This document shows, in pieces, positions 25,481 through 38,100 of a stretch of DNA of 64,000 nucleotides (within the stretch, counting starts at the first letter, position 1; every line of letters starts with the position of its first letter). The notes beneath the pieces were generated by a model. That model did not search any database, was not told the origin of the DNA, and was given only the letters and a program-made list of their open reading frames with translations. The stretch comes from Branchiostoma lanceolatum (lineage: Eukaryota; Chordata; Leptocardii; Amphioxiformes; Branchiostomatidae): assembly GCF_035083965.1 (NCBI RefSeq), contig NC_089724.1, forward strand, positions 22,720,474 through 22,784,473. Reading direction: 5' to 3'. The position numbers were made by a program, and so were the translations under genes.

Positions 25481-27696
25481 GTGGCACGTAGTCTAGAGCT
25501 AAAGGGGTGACGCAGGCAGCTAGGCTTCAGATCGATCCATTTCCGCATCTGTTTTTTGATTTTTTGAAATTTGATTTCTGCCTTTGTGTCAGCTAGATCT
25601 CTGCCAATTTCTCTTGATGCATTCTACAATGTAATTCTTTTACCGATATGTTCTCAATATATCGATTATGAGCAAAACTGACCCCATCTTCGAATTCAGA
25701 ACAGGGTGCACGCGCAGGACTTAAGTGCAGGTAGAATCAAATGTGCATCTTATAATTTATAGAGGCTAATAGACGTTCAGACGAGCTGCATACCAGTAAT
25801 GCGCCTGTAATGAAATAAGGTTTGGAGAGTGCAGCAGGCTGAGATGGCCTGCTGCTGGTTGCATGATCTTTTGAAGTGAAGGTTTTTTCCATCATCAGGC
25901 TCGTACTCTTCATAGATTAGATTAAGGTCTATCGAACATAAGGGACTTCAAGTAGTTTACCTCAAACGTTTTAAACCCCGGGGATCCGCTAGCTCCTAGC
26001 GGCGGTAATGACTTTTTAATTAGTGCCAGCCAGACCCTGCTTCAGGCCTGGTTCTGGCAGCTCTGGCCTGCCCCCTCCCGCCGGGTTGGGGATTAGGGCA
26101 GTGGTGGCCAGCCACTGTCCCTCCCAATGTTAATCGACCATGAAATGAGTGTAAACAAACGTTTCTGGAATGGGACTGCGTGTATTTTTCCTCTTCCCGT
26201 GGACAGAAATGATACGAGAAAAAAATTAAAATCGTTCCAGTACTATCACTTCGTTTCGAAAGTCGATAGTGTAAAAGCATACTACAATGCATTACAATTA
26301 GAACGTCTCTGCTTGAGTCTTTTTTTCTTGTACATGTATACAGCGCAACGCTGCCGATAAGTGATAACGCACTCCAAATCGCTTGTCAAAACATGTCGCT
26401 TTCCTTTGACTGAACAAAGAACATGGCATCCACCTGGTGCAAAAAAGCTTTTACTGACATTTCCTTGGACTGTCAAACGGCAGCGGTAAGGTTAGACGTG
26501 GCACGGGTGTTATGAATGTACGAATGGTGTTGTTGCAAGATTTGAACTAAACAACGCCTTACGTGCCTAAAAGAGCCAAAATTACCCTGTTACGGCCATA
26601 AATATCCAGACATCATGATGCATGTCTGGATTATAAAGAAAGACGTGAGCATTAAAAGAGGCAGTGGGAGTGGTCATCTCTCAACCGAATTAATTACGAA
26701 TATATAATCACGAAAAGTCCTGGTACGTGTTTGTATGTCTAGTCCTGCCTAAAAAATCAGTTTCAAATATTCATCAATGCATTTTGAGGGCATTGCTAGC
26801 AAGACTGCACAAAATCTACGAAGCACATCTATGTAGCGTTTTGTACTAGTGTTACATAGATAACAGCAAAGTCACAACTTTGCATGGTAGGTCGTGTGCA
26901 GTTTTACACAAAAACGCCAGGCGGCGTTTCCATCATCGTGTTGCTGTCAAAGGTAAAATTAAGCACTTCTATCCTAAGCAGATGTATGGCTTCGACTTGT
27001 TTGCATATCTTCCAGTAGCGTTTTGTATTTTTCTGGTATATGTGCCGCATTAGAAAACATTGTGTAGAAACAAATTGCTCAATGTCATGTTCCCTTATGC
27101 TGGAGTCCAAAAATAGGGAATTGGTAATAAACAGGTACTACAAAATAACCCTGTCATTTTGAAATCATGTTTAAAAGTAGCCGTTGCTTCACAGCAACAC
27201 TCATTGGCCACTGATTTGGTGTACTACAAAGAACTTTATATCCTATTTTAGTCACTGACTCTGTCAAGCCTTCAGTGGCTATTCCTCACCATAGCATGTT
27301 AATGAAAAAAAGGTGATAGGGAGAAACATGCTCTCCTAGGCCTGGTTGAAAATGTTTCCCTTTAATGTGACCAAAACACTGTATGGTGTATAGCTAGAGT
27401 TCAGGCACTTCAGGTTGTTTGCCAACCCTTCTTGGGGAATCCAGAATTTCACCCAGGCTTCAAATCTAGTACATGTACACTGTGCCAGGAAGTGATACAA
27501 GAGAAAGTGCAGCTTCGCTCAGACAAATCATCACTATACAGAATTGACACTTTCAATTTTATTTTGCCATCTGTTGTTGAAACATGTAGCAATATAGGGC
27601 AACTATGGGATTACAATAGGATAATACTAATAACATGTGTAACTATTGTAAATTATACATTAGGTAGTTAACATTACCTAATTCCTCCTGTTAATC

Positions 27697-27762
27697 ATCT
27701 TTATTACGTATACACAAGGTAAGATAATGATCTTTATTACGTATACACAAGGTAAATACAAT
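27697..27762 (-). repeat. 33-bp tandem duplication carrying COMMD8 poly(A) signals
   Basis: The segment starting at 27697 recurs at 27730 almost unchanged (ATCTTTATTACGTATACACA in both). Each copy holds TTTATT, which is AATAAA on the coding strand of COMMD8 (27705-27700 and 27738-27733), about 65 and 100 nt past the stop codon. The segment upstream of it (27659-27682) forms a small hairpin, ATTAGGTA/TACCTAAT. Confidence 0.75.
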
Positions 27763-27800
27763 GTTGTGCTATCTTCAGCTTGTTGTCTATTCAACTGTGT

Positions 27801-29276
27801 CACGTCTTCATCTGTGTGACCACCTGCCAACAAAGCAGAAAAATGTTAAGAATAGACTGCAATGGTAGAAATATTTGTATCAATTCGGATAAACTTAGAT
27901 GAAAATCCTCAAACATCACTGTCTCATGTTTAATTGGAGTAAGATAATGTCATGATTATATGTGCAAAGAGCTTAAGTGCAAAATAAAGCCTGTAACTCT
28001 CCCCATCTCTGTGCAAACACCCACCTTATTTGCTGCCTCCAGTTGTGTAACAAGACTGGCCACTTCTTCTTGTGACAGTTCCAGACTGAGCGACTCTCTC
28101 TGCCCCTCTTTGTTCACAGCCAGGTCCAAACCTAACACAGGCTTCTGTACTGACGAAATCTTATCGCTTGACAACACCAGCTAAAAGAGATGACAAGATT
28201 TGTTTTCAGTTTGTAACTAACAAATGCTCAAAGATAATAGAGGCAAAGTGCATTAAGAAAACCACTGGACACAAATTTTGGGTTTTATTTTCACGAACAC
28301 ATGTTGCAACCTAGTCTGTCACTAACTAAAACAACTGTGCCAAAGATTACCTTGACTTGCCAATCCAAATCTTCCAAGGCCCCTTGAGAGATGGCTGCTG
28401 TAGCTGAAATCAGTGCCTGTCTGATGTCCTCTTTCCTGCTTGTAATGACTTGCAGGAAACACTGCTGGTGGTCAGAGTCTAACCCTGTTAGGTGTTCCAG
28501 CACCTGTAGAGAGACAAACAGACACTTCACATATCCAGGCAATGGCAAATATCTGAACAGGTATTTCTTTAGAGAATAAAGCAACTCAAACACAATCTGC
28601 ATACAGTTCTCTACCTTGATCATGCATATACAGCATAAGATGCAGCTTACATATCTGTAAATGGCAAAGTCAACCCACATGAGAAGGAAGATTACAGGGG
28701 TGCACAAACATCACAACAAAGAGGGATGAATACTACTTCATTTCAATTTTTGAAGTGGCTCTAGAGGCTGAGGACTGACCCCATCCTTGGAGAGGTTCTC
28801 CTTGACTGCCAGGAGCAGGAAAGACTTGGTTGAGCTGAGGACGTGCCACCAGGAGTCCAGGTCCCAGGTCTGGCTGTAGGGCTGGTAGGACGGGGCTGCA
28901 CCCCGGCACACCCAGTCTACTATCTCGTGTAGAAGCTGCAAGGAGACACAGTGATGATTTTTATGGCTAACATTGTCATTCAATGAAAGAAATATATTAT
29001 AGAGTGTAGAAAATAACATGTATTGAAAGTAGTTCGGCCAACGGGTTACCGTTTCCGCCCCTTCACTGATTTTGCTGCAAACACCCACCCCCTCTCACTA
29101 ACAATGGTGGATTACTCAACTATGGTTGGGAGTATCGCGAGCAAAACTACTCCACACTTTCCCCGTCATGTCAGCTCCTATCCAACACACGTGTCCCCCG
29201 TTCTACCCCACCGTACCGTCTCAAATCTGTCCCCGTCCACCTTCCCCAGCAGGTCCTGCCGCAGTTCCGCCGCCAT
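27801..29276 (-). CDS. COMMD8: COMM domain-containing protein 8
   Basis: Five exons: 29276-29217, 28935-28780, 28503-28351, 28180-28025, 27824-27801 (stop TGA). They code 182 residues, close to the human length of 183. The middle exons match the family pattern: a helical N-domain with LLHEIVDWVCRGAAPSYQPY, then SRKEDIRQAL, then the COMM domain beginning LEDLDWQVKLVLSSDKIS and ending SLVTQLEAANKVVTQMKT. COMMD proteins form the Commander complex with CCDC22, CCDC93 and the retriever, which recycles endosomal cargo and affects NF-kB turnover. The start sits in a YY1-like context, ATCATGGCGGC. The reading starts at the first in-frame ATG of the exon. Confidence 0.94.
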
Positions 29277-30477
29277 GATGGCCCGACCTTTGACCGGAGC
29301 CGCAGTGCGCATGCGTGTCCAGGTGCGGGATGAAGTGGAGGTAGAAGGAGTGCAGGTGAGACGGGTTAAGGAGTTAGGTTAACTTTTAACTTTTCTCTCT
29401 TAGTTACAGTACCTCACATTCATAGCGTATGTTAGATAAGTACACCACGCCGTACAGAACCGCCGTTTGGTCGCTCGTTCTGTGTTCTTGTTGTTTTGAT
29501 CTGATCGATTTCAATTTCATGTTACAGACTGAGACCATAAAAAGGCGTTAACTTCCTTCAGTTGCGTAAACTGTGTCCTCCAGGGAAGGCTAGAATGTTC
29601 AGCGTTTGTTTGGTTGTAACCTGATTATTCTGATGTGAGCATTTCTCACGAACGGGAAATGTCATCAGAAGCAAACACAACTTGCTTTCAAATTGACAGG
29701 GTTCCCTTTGTTGTTTAATTTTGTTTGTTAGCCTTCAAATTATGTTCACCTTTTGTCGAGGGAAAGTAACTAAAGACGCGTGCACAACTTATGTGGGAAC
29801 TGTTCTAAAAGGCACGGTAAATTAATCATGATGTTGTGTAAGGTTTACAGTAAACACTGCAGGGTTGTGACATTTAGACATCAGCTGCTGGTTCAACACT
29901 GGTCTGTTTCCTGTTTGATTGACGTTCATGTGTAAATATTCCAAGTAGCGCCACTTCAAACTCTGACCTATAACTTTGTTATCTCTGAAATCGTGCTCAG
30001 AATGAATAATTTCAATAAGACAAATATTTGCCAAATGAAGCGTTGAGCTAAGTTAGCTTGCAATTTGCCGTGTTGGCAGCTGCGCCCTGGCCTGAGGCAA
30101 GTGATGAAACCAGCAATGCCTGATGGCTATTTATATATAGAGGGTCTGAATGGCCTTTTACCTACTGCTAATTGGTAATTGTTTTGATTGTACATAATTA
30201 CTTGGCAACTGGCTTTATTTTGGGGGATGTTTATCAGTCATTTTCTAGCAGTACATGTCACTGATGTTCCTTCAGTCACACCTGTCCTTCTAAGAGCCTT
30301 CTGACTGTTGTGATTTGTAGTGTTGGGTTGTTGCTTAGTAATGTGTCCACATATTTGTACCAAGGACATTAATGTCCTTGTTTGTTGGATGGTTGCTTTG
30401 TAATTTGTTAAGAAGCACAGAGCTTTGTTATTCAGTAAAAGCTAGATTAACAAATGCCGTAGGAAAATTGTTTTCAT

Positions 30478-31000
30478 TTGAGTTTGAGTTTTATTTAGAT
30501 CCACAATTAGCCTCATAAGTGGCTATTCTTCCTGTGGTCTACACATTCATATTTACACATTACAATCGGGATATACAAAGACATACAACATGACAGTAGA
30601 GGACAAAAATAACATAATTCCTTAAAAGCAATAATTACAGTCCAATTATTTGCTAGTTGCCGCCGGTCTTGTTCCACAACTGAGACATTCTGTACAGAAA
30701 GCCTGGAAGTTTGTTCTGGTTGAGCGTGTTTGGTAGCTGTGGATCTCTGACTGGAATGTGAGTTTGTCGTACAGGACCCTAGGTTGTTTGGTGAACATTA
30801 TTCGTTTAAATGTGGCAAGGCTTTTTTGTTGAATTCTGTCCCTAACAGTCAGCCAGCCCATTAGGTCTTGGTCTTCATTTTGGATTTGATTAGACCAGGA
30901 AATCCAATCAGTGTCTAAACCCACTTTAATTCCACTCCATGCACTTGTAATACCCGGGAGCTTTGGATTATGCAGATCAACTACTTTCACATTCAGCTGA
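30478..31000 (-). mobile_element. LINE (non-LTR retrotransposon) 3' fragment
   Basis: A minus-strand frame (30990-30646) carries the phrase RDRIQQKSLATFKRIMFT followed by LYDKLTFQSEIHSYQTR. This is the pattern found after the reverse transcriptase domain of CR1/L2-like LINEs. The upstream reverse transcriptase and endonuclease are absent, so it is a 5'-truncated copy. Family assignment is by pattern only. Confidence 0.6.
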
Positions 31001-31218
31001 CATTATGTAAATCACACCCAAAGAGCTTCCCCTCTAACTGAACAGCTGTGGTTCCATTGTTTATGGTAATGTGGTCCTCATTGTACATATGATCATACAT
31101 ATATATACATGTACACATGTAGTTACTTATGGCCTCATGATATTGGCAGATATGCCACCTTTTTTTAAAAGATGTAGAAATCTTTGAGGAAGGAAAAGTA
31201 ATTCTGACGTAAAAATGT

Positions 31219-31257
31219 CTCCTTGCCACTTTTTCTTTGTCACAAAGTGGCAAGGAG
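31219..31257. repeat. 14-bp-arm hairpin
   Basis: Perfect complementary arms CTCCTTGCCACTTT (31219-31232) and AAAGTGGCAAGGAG (31244-31257) enclose an 11-nt loop. No flanking duplication was seen. Confidence 0.7.
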
Positions 31258-31356
31258 AAGTAACGTATCAAGGAAAATCATTTTATAACGGTACGTACAG
31301 TATCTGATACCATGTTGACGTAGATAATGTTTTAAGTTCTGAATGTGGGACTAGAA

Positions 31357-31382
31357 GTAGGATTTTTCATGAAAAATCCTAC
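31357..31382. repeat. Perfect 26-bp palindrome
   Basis: The sequence equals its own reverse complement with no spacer; the half site is GTAGGATTTTTCA. Function unknown. Confidence 0.75.
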
Positions 31383-31468
31383 AATTTGTACAAAGAGGGG
31401 TTATCATATGATATTGTCTACCCATGTAGCAGCTTGTTCTTATCAGTCCTCCTTTTTTTCCTCAACAG

Positions 31469-31588
31469 ACCCTGCAGTTGATGACATAAGTTCATGGAAA
31501 TTAGTCTACCTGATCCAGCCAGAGTGGGGTTGTGATTGTAACTGCAACAAGAGGGAAAGAACAACACAGGCACAAGACAGATCTAGAG
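31469..31588 (+). CDS. Candidate upstream coding exon of ATP10
   Basis: A strong 3' splice site (T-rich tract ending CAACAG) opens 39 codons ending DRSR before AGAG-GTGAGA. The exon ends in phase 1. It would join in frame to a weak 3' splice site at 35122 to give [12 protein letters not shown], replacing the internal ATG at 35116. It encodes a short basic segment with DCNCNKRER. No homology supports it, so it remains a prediction from phase and splice sites. Confidence 0.3.
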
Positions 31589-34500
31589 GTGAGACAATAA
31601 TCTGCCAGCCTTGCAGGTTTGTAGCCTGGGTGTCATTCTGACGAGTAGTATATGACTATATCCTCCCTACCAGTACTAGTGATTGGCTTGGTTTGTCTAG
31701 AATACTCAAATGTATGTATGAAGTATAAACAAAGGCACAACAACAACAGAATGTTCAAAATTCCAATTTGAGTGTTCAAAATTTCATTCCTGTGAACCTG
31801 ATGTGTAGAAACGTCAGTTCAGATTTTCAATTTGGTGATCTGAGCTGTCAACAAGAGCTGATGCCCCCAAACACTACTATGTGGGTGAAACAGTTTGTGA
31901 GACAATATGGTATGGGCCATATGGGGCCAGGAAGGCTTTCCGCTTCCACTCATTTTAAGAGCTTGAACAGTCTACAGCTTCAAGTGCTTGAACAGTCTAC
32001 AGTGAAGGTGTTCTTTGACGTATACATTCCTTCAACTGTGAACTGTGTACAGGATAGCTTGTTACATCAGAAATTTGGATTATAAAGGTTGTCTTGCAAC
32101 CAGAAAAATGTTAAGGTGATCACAATCTCCTGTGATGAAGTCATACTTGTCCATGACCTAAGATGCAACTAAATACCTGTAAGATGGCGTCTTGTACTGA
32201 AGGATGCATGCTTGGCTGGTTTGACGGAAACAAGCCCAGCGTTTTCCTGGTGGAAGTTCATGATCAAGGTACAAAGACTAGTACTATCTGGTGGCAGAAA
32301 TATGCGGGAAGGGGAAAGTAGCAGAATTAGCCAGAATACACTTTGAAAGTTTGCTGAACAGTTAATTTGGATGTTGACTACATATATGTATGTCACTTAA
32401 AAGTCTACTATCGATCAGGCCAGACCAACTTTTTTTTTAATTTCATGAATGACGGAAGTGAATTTTAATGGTACTTTTAATCATTTTCAACCAACTGGTG
32501 TATCTACTAATATACACTGGCAGTACCGGATGAGTTGGTTGCCTGCCATAGAGTGTTTGTTAATATTTTTCAAGCTGAAAACTCAAATAATCATATTATT
32601 CATACGCCCCAGACTTTTTTGCGAAATTTTCTTCTTTTTTTCTCTCACTCCATATTTTTTTCTGAGTACCAGCAAGTAAAATTGGTGTGGCCTCAGTGCA
32701 GTAAATATGAGAAAAAAGTTATGCACTTCTTTCATCCCTGACAAAATTATTTTGTAGAGTGTGGACGTGCAGGTCCACATACAACGTACTGTAAATTGAT
32801 TGACTTAATTTTGTGGTAGGAGGGAAAAGGAGGTGTTTGTAGTGTTTTAACTTGGTGACAACAACTGTAGCAAATACAGTATAAATCAAGGATAAAGGTT
32901 TGTGGTGTGATCAGGTTGCAACTTGAGAGCTCCCCGCAAAAACTGTGAACATATAAAACCACCGCAAATAGGTCACGTCATGTATTTACTGTAGGGCATG
33001 GAATGGTTTGGTAGCTTAGCGTTGTAGGATCATTAGAACAATGTTTCAATAAACATAGCAACCCCGCAGTCACAACTCCAGTCCTGTGTAGTTTTTGATC
33101 CAAACAAATTCTTCTGTTTCTAATTGTTGTTTTATGGCGAGTATCAAAGTACATGGAATCATAAAGAGGATTACAGGAGTTTAGCATGTGGACTTCTGTG
33201 GCTTAAGTCAAACATCTTTTATTTTTGTCACCAAACTCCAAATTCTTTTTTTATATTTTTTTAATCTAAAAGAACCCACAACTGTATAAATGCATTATCA
33301 TCATCACCTATCGACCTTTCGGTCGGGAATGTGTTCCCTTTTGTTTGAAACAGTGTACCCGACAAGCGCACAATGTAGTATTTGGTTTGCGTGTTGGCCA
33401 AACCAGGCGGTGCCCCCCAGACCCATGACTGAATGAAGCCACCTTTGTTTGTGATACCAGGGCAACCCTGAATACAAGATAGATAGCTTTTGAATGTAGG
33501 TGTCTTCTGAAATCAGGCAGGTAGGGATTCTACTAATCATTGGTATTATCTCTATCTTAGTACCTATGTTTTGTAAACCTATATCTGTTTTTGTTCTGAA
33601 TCCAGTCTTCAGTGTGAAGGCTTAGTGTTATGGTTACGAATGCTTGTTTTGTGGTTGTGTAATCTGAGAAGGGGTCATACAAATCTTGCAGGTTGTAAAA
33701 AGGATTCCCTTTGCTATTTTTGGTTACTGGATATGATCCATTTCAGAAATAAGATTTAGAAAAAATAGTATCTTGCAGTCTTTTTTGTTCACCCCTGAAA
33801 CCACCTGTCCCCACGTAGAAATGTCAGAGCAGGCTGCAGACATGACAGAGCCTGTACAAATACCCAAGAAAGGACATGATCACCCCACTCACACATGTAC
33901 ACAGGTTTTTCCTCACCAGCTTGTTGCCTGGTTTTAAAAGGGGTTGACTGAAATTTCAAACAATCTTTTCCCACAAGACCAATTGCAGTGATTAACTGTA
34001 TTTTGTGACAAAATGGTCTAGCAAGCAACTATTCAGTTTTCAATGGCGCAAACACATGTAGCTCATGCATGAGGAAGACAAACATTGCGGACATTTGAGC
34101 TGGTTCTTTTTTGGTCCGTACCAGTCACAGGTACTCTATGGAAAAAAAGGCTTAAACCCAATGTTCAGCCAACTCAGATTTTTGTTGACATGAGGCATAT
34201 GGTTTGTCTAATTAACACATTTTCCGTTTAAAGCTTTTTATCCAACACAAAGGAATGACTCGCCAAATTTGCGACCGTGTCCATTGGTCTTTGTCTGGCA
34301 TTTGACCCAATTTCAGGGTGGAAAATGTGGTGAGTCATTCTATTGTAATGGATAACAGTAAAAAGCCTCAAGTATATGTATATGTCGTACCTATGCAGGT
34401 GGGTTAAATTCTAACATTTTGCTGTGTAAGTTCTGTATAAGCCTCTGACCCAGATTTGTAAGTTGAGGAGAATTGACTGGTCGATCGACTCACTCAATAC

Positions 34501-35115
34501 TGGACTAGTCTTTTTCCGAGCTTGATTTGCTGTGTGAGCCATGCATATGTGCCATGCCTTGGTTCAGCACTGTTAGATGTCTAGAGGTCAATGCCGTTAA
34601 TGCCATGAAGAATCATCATGGATATGATTTTGTAATGTTCTCTCAAGCTGTCTGATGGCAACTAGGTACAACAACAGGTTGTAGCTGGGTAGGATTTGTA
34701 AAAATGTATTGATCATGTCTCTCTTGTAGGGTGACCCAATTTTCTCTGGGACAAGCCAGATATTGGTTTTACACCTAAAGTCTTTTTGGCTATAGGGCTT
34801 AAAATGAAAATGTATATGACTTTTTGTCTCAAAAGGTGTACATATATACGTTTTTCTCCATACCTGTGCTGGTGCACGTAACATATAAAATGTACCAGAC
34901 AAATTGTACCTGTGCCACTCTGCCAGAAAATGAGATTTTAAACACTACGGATCAAATTAGTAACGATTAAGAAACGATTTCATTTGTGGTACCTATGACT
35001 GCAGTAAACAAAAGTCCACAATACATTATACTCAACATATGCTCTGTACTATGTAGAGAGCATATATAGACATCAGAGGTACTTGGACAAATGCAATTTT
35101 CCCTAAAAAAAGGCA

Positions 35116-38100
35116 ATGGCAGTTAAAACATATTTTGATGCATCCACCAGAGCCAGAGTATTCCACACAGCTGATGATGATTGCGTGACAGCTCACAGTG
35201 CAATGGGACAGATCATGGGAGGCAAGAATGGACCGTACAACCATGTTGACTTCGGAAAACGAATTGTCACTCCCAATCTGGGAACACCAGAGCCGGATGA
35301 CAGGTCAGTGTGGCAGTTAGATGGATTTTCACCTAGAGGATGTTTTGAAATAATGGCACAGTGATGTCTTTATACAAGGAGGTTGCTTTATACAATAATC
35401 CTTTTCCGGATACACAAACACAAGAGAGGGTCTTAGAAAGCTGTAAATGGAATTTAAAGATGAAAAAATATTTACAACCAACATATGTTTGTATGTTCTT
35501 GTAAAACTAAATTTTTTACATGTGCATTAATGATTTACTGTCAACCAATCAATGTTTTAACTTAAAATTCTTATAAATGAGCCACATCAAACATTAAGCC
35601 ACAAAACCCTGACTGGATGGATGACATCTATGATTGCATAGATTTGGCTTATTCCTGAAAGTTTTGTCCTATAGGATCGTTTTATCACCAATCAGTTTAT
35701 CAATGCAGAGGCAGAAGATTTCTGAATATGTGTCTTGTAAGATATTATTTTGGTACATGTACACCTGCATGCAAAGATATTTATCCAGTGACAGTCTGAA
35801 GCGTGAATAATAGATTCTCCATGACAGATCTGATCTTTATCCTATCGGAATTCGGATAGGTTTTGTAACATCCAGCTGACAAGGAAATGAAGACTCAGAT
35901 CAATACAGTGCCATGCATATTTCATGAGGTGGCATTTCATTCCTTTCTGTATCAGTGGCTTTGACAAGTGGCATGTCGTGCTCTTGGCTAGTGGTTTGTA
36001 ACACTCCTCCTGAATCATAAAGTAGGGCGACACAAGTAACACTCTGAGGGTTACAGTTACAACAATGAAGCTGAAGCCTCATGACGACCATTTCTAACCA
36101 GTCATACATCATTTTATGAAAACAAAAACACGTGTCATGTGTTCCCCTTTTGCTATATCTTAGTTATGATGATAAAATAAGGAATGCATTTACCTTTGGA
36201 CCACCATGTCCTTTTCGTACATGCATTCACTTGTCTCAAGCAGATAACCATGTACTAGCTTGTGAAACATCTAAAAGGAAATTAGTTTTTTATCTAATAA
36301 TCTTCTTCTGTTCGTCTGAAAAAAACAGCATATTATTCAGAAGGCTCTAAATCAAACTTTTAAGTGAAAAAACATGGTGGAAAATGTTTTTTTTTGTACA
36401 AACTTGTGGATTTCGAGTGGAAAACTTGGAAAAGAACTTCGTAACATATTCTACATGTATATGATTCTTTCATTGCAATCTCTATCCCAGGGCTGGCAAC
36501 CCTCATTACCCAGACAACAAGATCCAGACCACCAAGTACACCATCCTCTCCTTCCTACCCAAGAACCTGTTTGAACAGTTCCACCGGCTGGCCAATGTCT
36601 ACTTCCTCTTCATCGTCTGCCTCAACTTTGTGCCACAGGTAAGTAGAGGAACATCACATTAACTACCACACATACATGTGGCTTAACTACCACACATACA
36701 TGTGGCTCATCTCTATCAGTGATGCCACACACAGTGACCTGGGATAAAAGACATTCATTTTTTATTGTGTGATTGTATTCTTTTATTTTGTTAGTCTTTC
36801 TCATCAGTACCTTACATTTGGAATATGAAATTTTGTGTGTGTGTGTGTGTGTTTTTAACTTGAGTTAAACCAGTTTCCTCTTCCTAGGTACAAGCATATG
36901 GCAAAGAGATTGCCATGTTGCCTGTCATCTTTGTCCTTCTCGTCACCGCCATCAAGGATATGTACGAAGACTACAGGCGCTATCGGATGGACAAAGAGGT
37001 CAACAACAGGATATGCCGAGTCTACAGCGGGTGCGTATGTCACAGCATATGGATGATCATCATCTTCGGATATCGATATGACATACTTGTTTCTTTCACT
37101 GTAACTTTATGTTCACTGTTTTCACTGTCACCTCTGTACCGTGAACTTATCATCACCATGAAAAACCTGTTGTAATTATTCATGATTCCTTCACTTGCTG
37201 CCACCGTGAAGTTAAAGTTCAGTGAAAATGTCCATTTTCCTCACACCTTGAAATTTTGCTACCGTGAAGATAAAGTGAATTACAGTATGCATATGACAAC
37301 AACAATTACTAATGACAGCTACAGAAAGCACTCAGTGATTAGAAACCTCCATCCAGGCACCATTTTGTCTATAGGATTGCCACTCTTGTAACTTTCAGTT
37401 TGAATTGTTTTTTGTTTCCTTAGAGCGGAGAAACAGTTCAAGGGCTGTATGTGGGAGGAAGTCAGGGTGGGTGATGTCGTCCATGTCGGCTGCAATGAGA
37501 TGATCCCAGCTGATCTGGTTCTGCTGAAGAGTAGTGACAAGACAGGTAGGAGTGTATGATGTCACAGGTAGGAGTGTATGATGTCACAGGTAGGAGTGTA
37601 TGATGTCACAGGTAGGAGTGTATGATGTCACAGGTAGGGGTGTATGATGTCACAGGTAGGAGTGTATGATGTCACAGGTAGGGGTGTATGATGTCACAGG
37701 TAGGGGTGGGAGATACAGTTCACAACAAAATTATCCTGCCAAGCCCATTATAATTGCAAGGGGTACGAAATTGATTTTTTTTGCAAGCTGTACATTTCCA
37801 TTTGATTTTGTCCTGTTGACAGGAAACAATATGTAGACACTTTTCAAAGAAAGACTGGGAGGGGGGCAACACTGATCATGTTGGCTAAAGAGTGGAGCTA
37901 CAATACTGAACAGCGGTGGAAGCAAGAGGAGGTGTAGGATTTAAGAATGTTTGATAGCAGATGATGATGATATTGGATCAAGTACATGTACGCTAGCTGC
38001 TGATGTTTGAAATGAGAAAAGTACCCTGAGACATTAGAAACTGTGCTATAGACAGCATATTACCTTACCCTGTCCTATATGTTTAACCGTGTATACATTT

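Larger units (their letters stand above)
23843..27800. other. Intergenic region between beta-tubulin promoter and COMMD8 3' end
   Basis: No gene could be supported. Open frames such as 24465-24839 (minus) and 26904-27110 (minus) have no recognisable domains. The stretch contains one micro-palindromic insertion (25470), a hairpin at about 25836-25857 (AGCAGGC...GCCTGCT), and a GC-rich patch at 26025-26120 with nested short palindromes. Near 27800 lies the COMMD8 3' UTR with duplicated poly(A) signals. Confidence 0.5.
29277..35115. other. COMMD8 upstream region and possible first ATP10 intron
   Basis: It holds a possible shared promoter for the two head-to-head genes near 29277-29500, a LINE fragment (30478-31000), two hairpins and one candidate upstream exon for ATP10. 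An open frame with ATG at 29310 ends at a possible 5' splice site (CAG-GTGAGA, 29354-29355), but its phase does not fit the candidate exon at 31469, so it is not called. Nothing else is recognisable between 31589 and 35115. Confidence 0.4.

Noticed and set aside
29310..29354. First ATP10 exon starting MRVQVRDEVEV
   Set aside because: It ends in phase 0, whereas the next candidate exon needs one leftover base.
33300..33545. Possible LINE or gene fragment (minus frame 33540-33304)
   Set aside because: No catalytic or structural motif could be identified.
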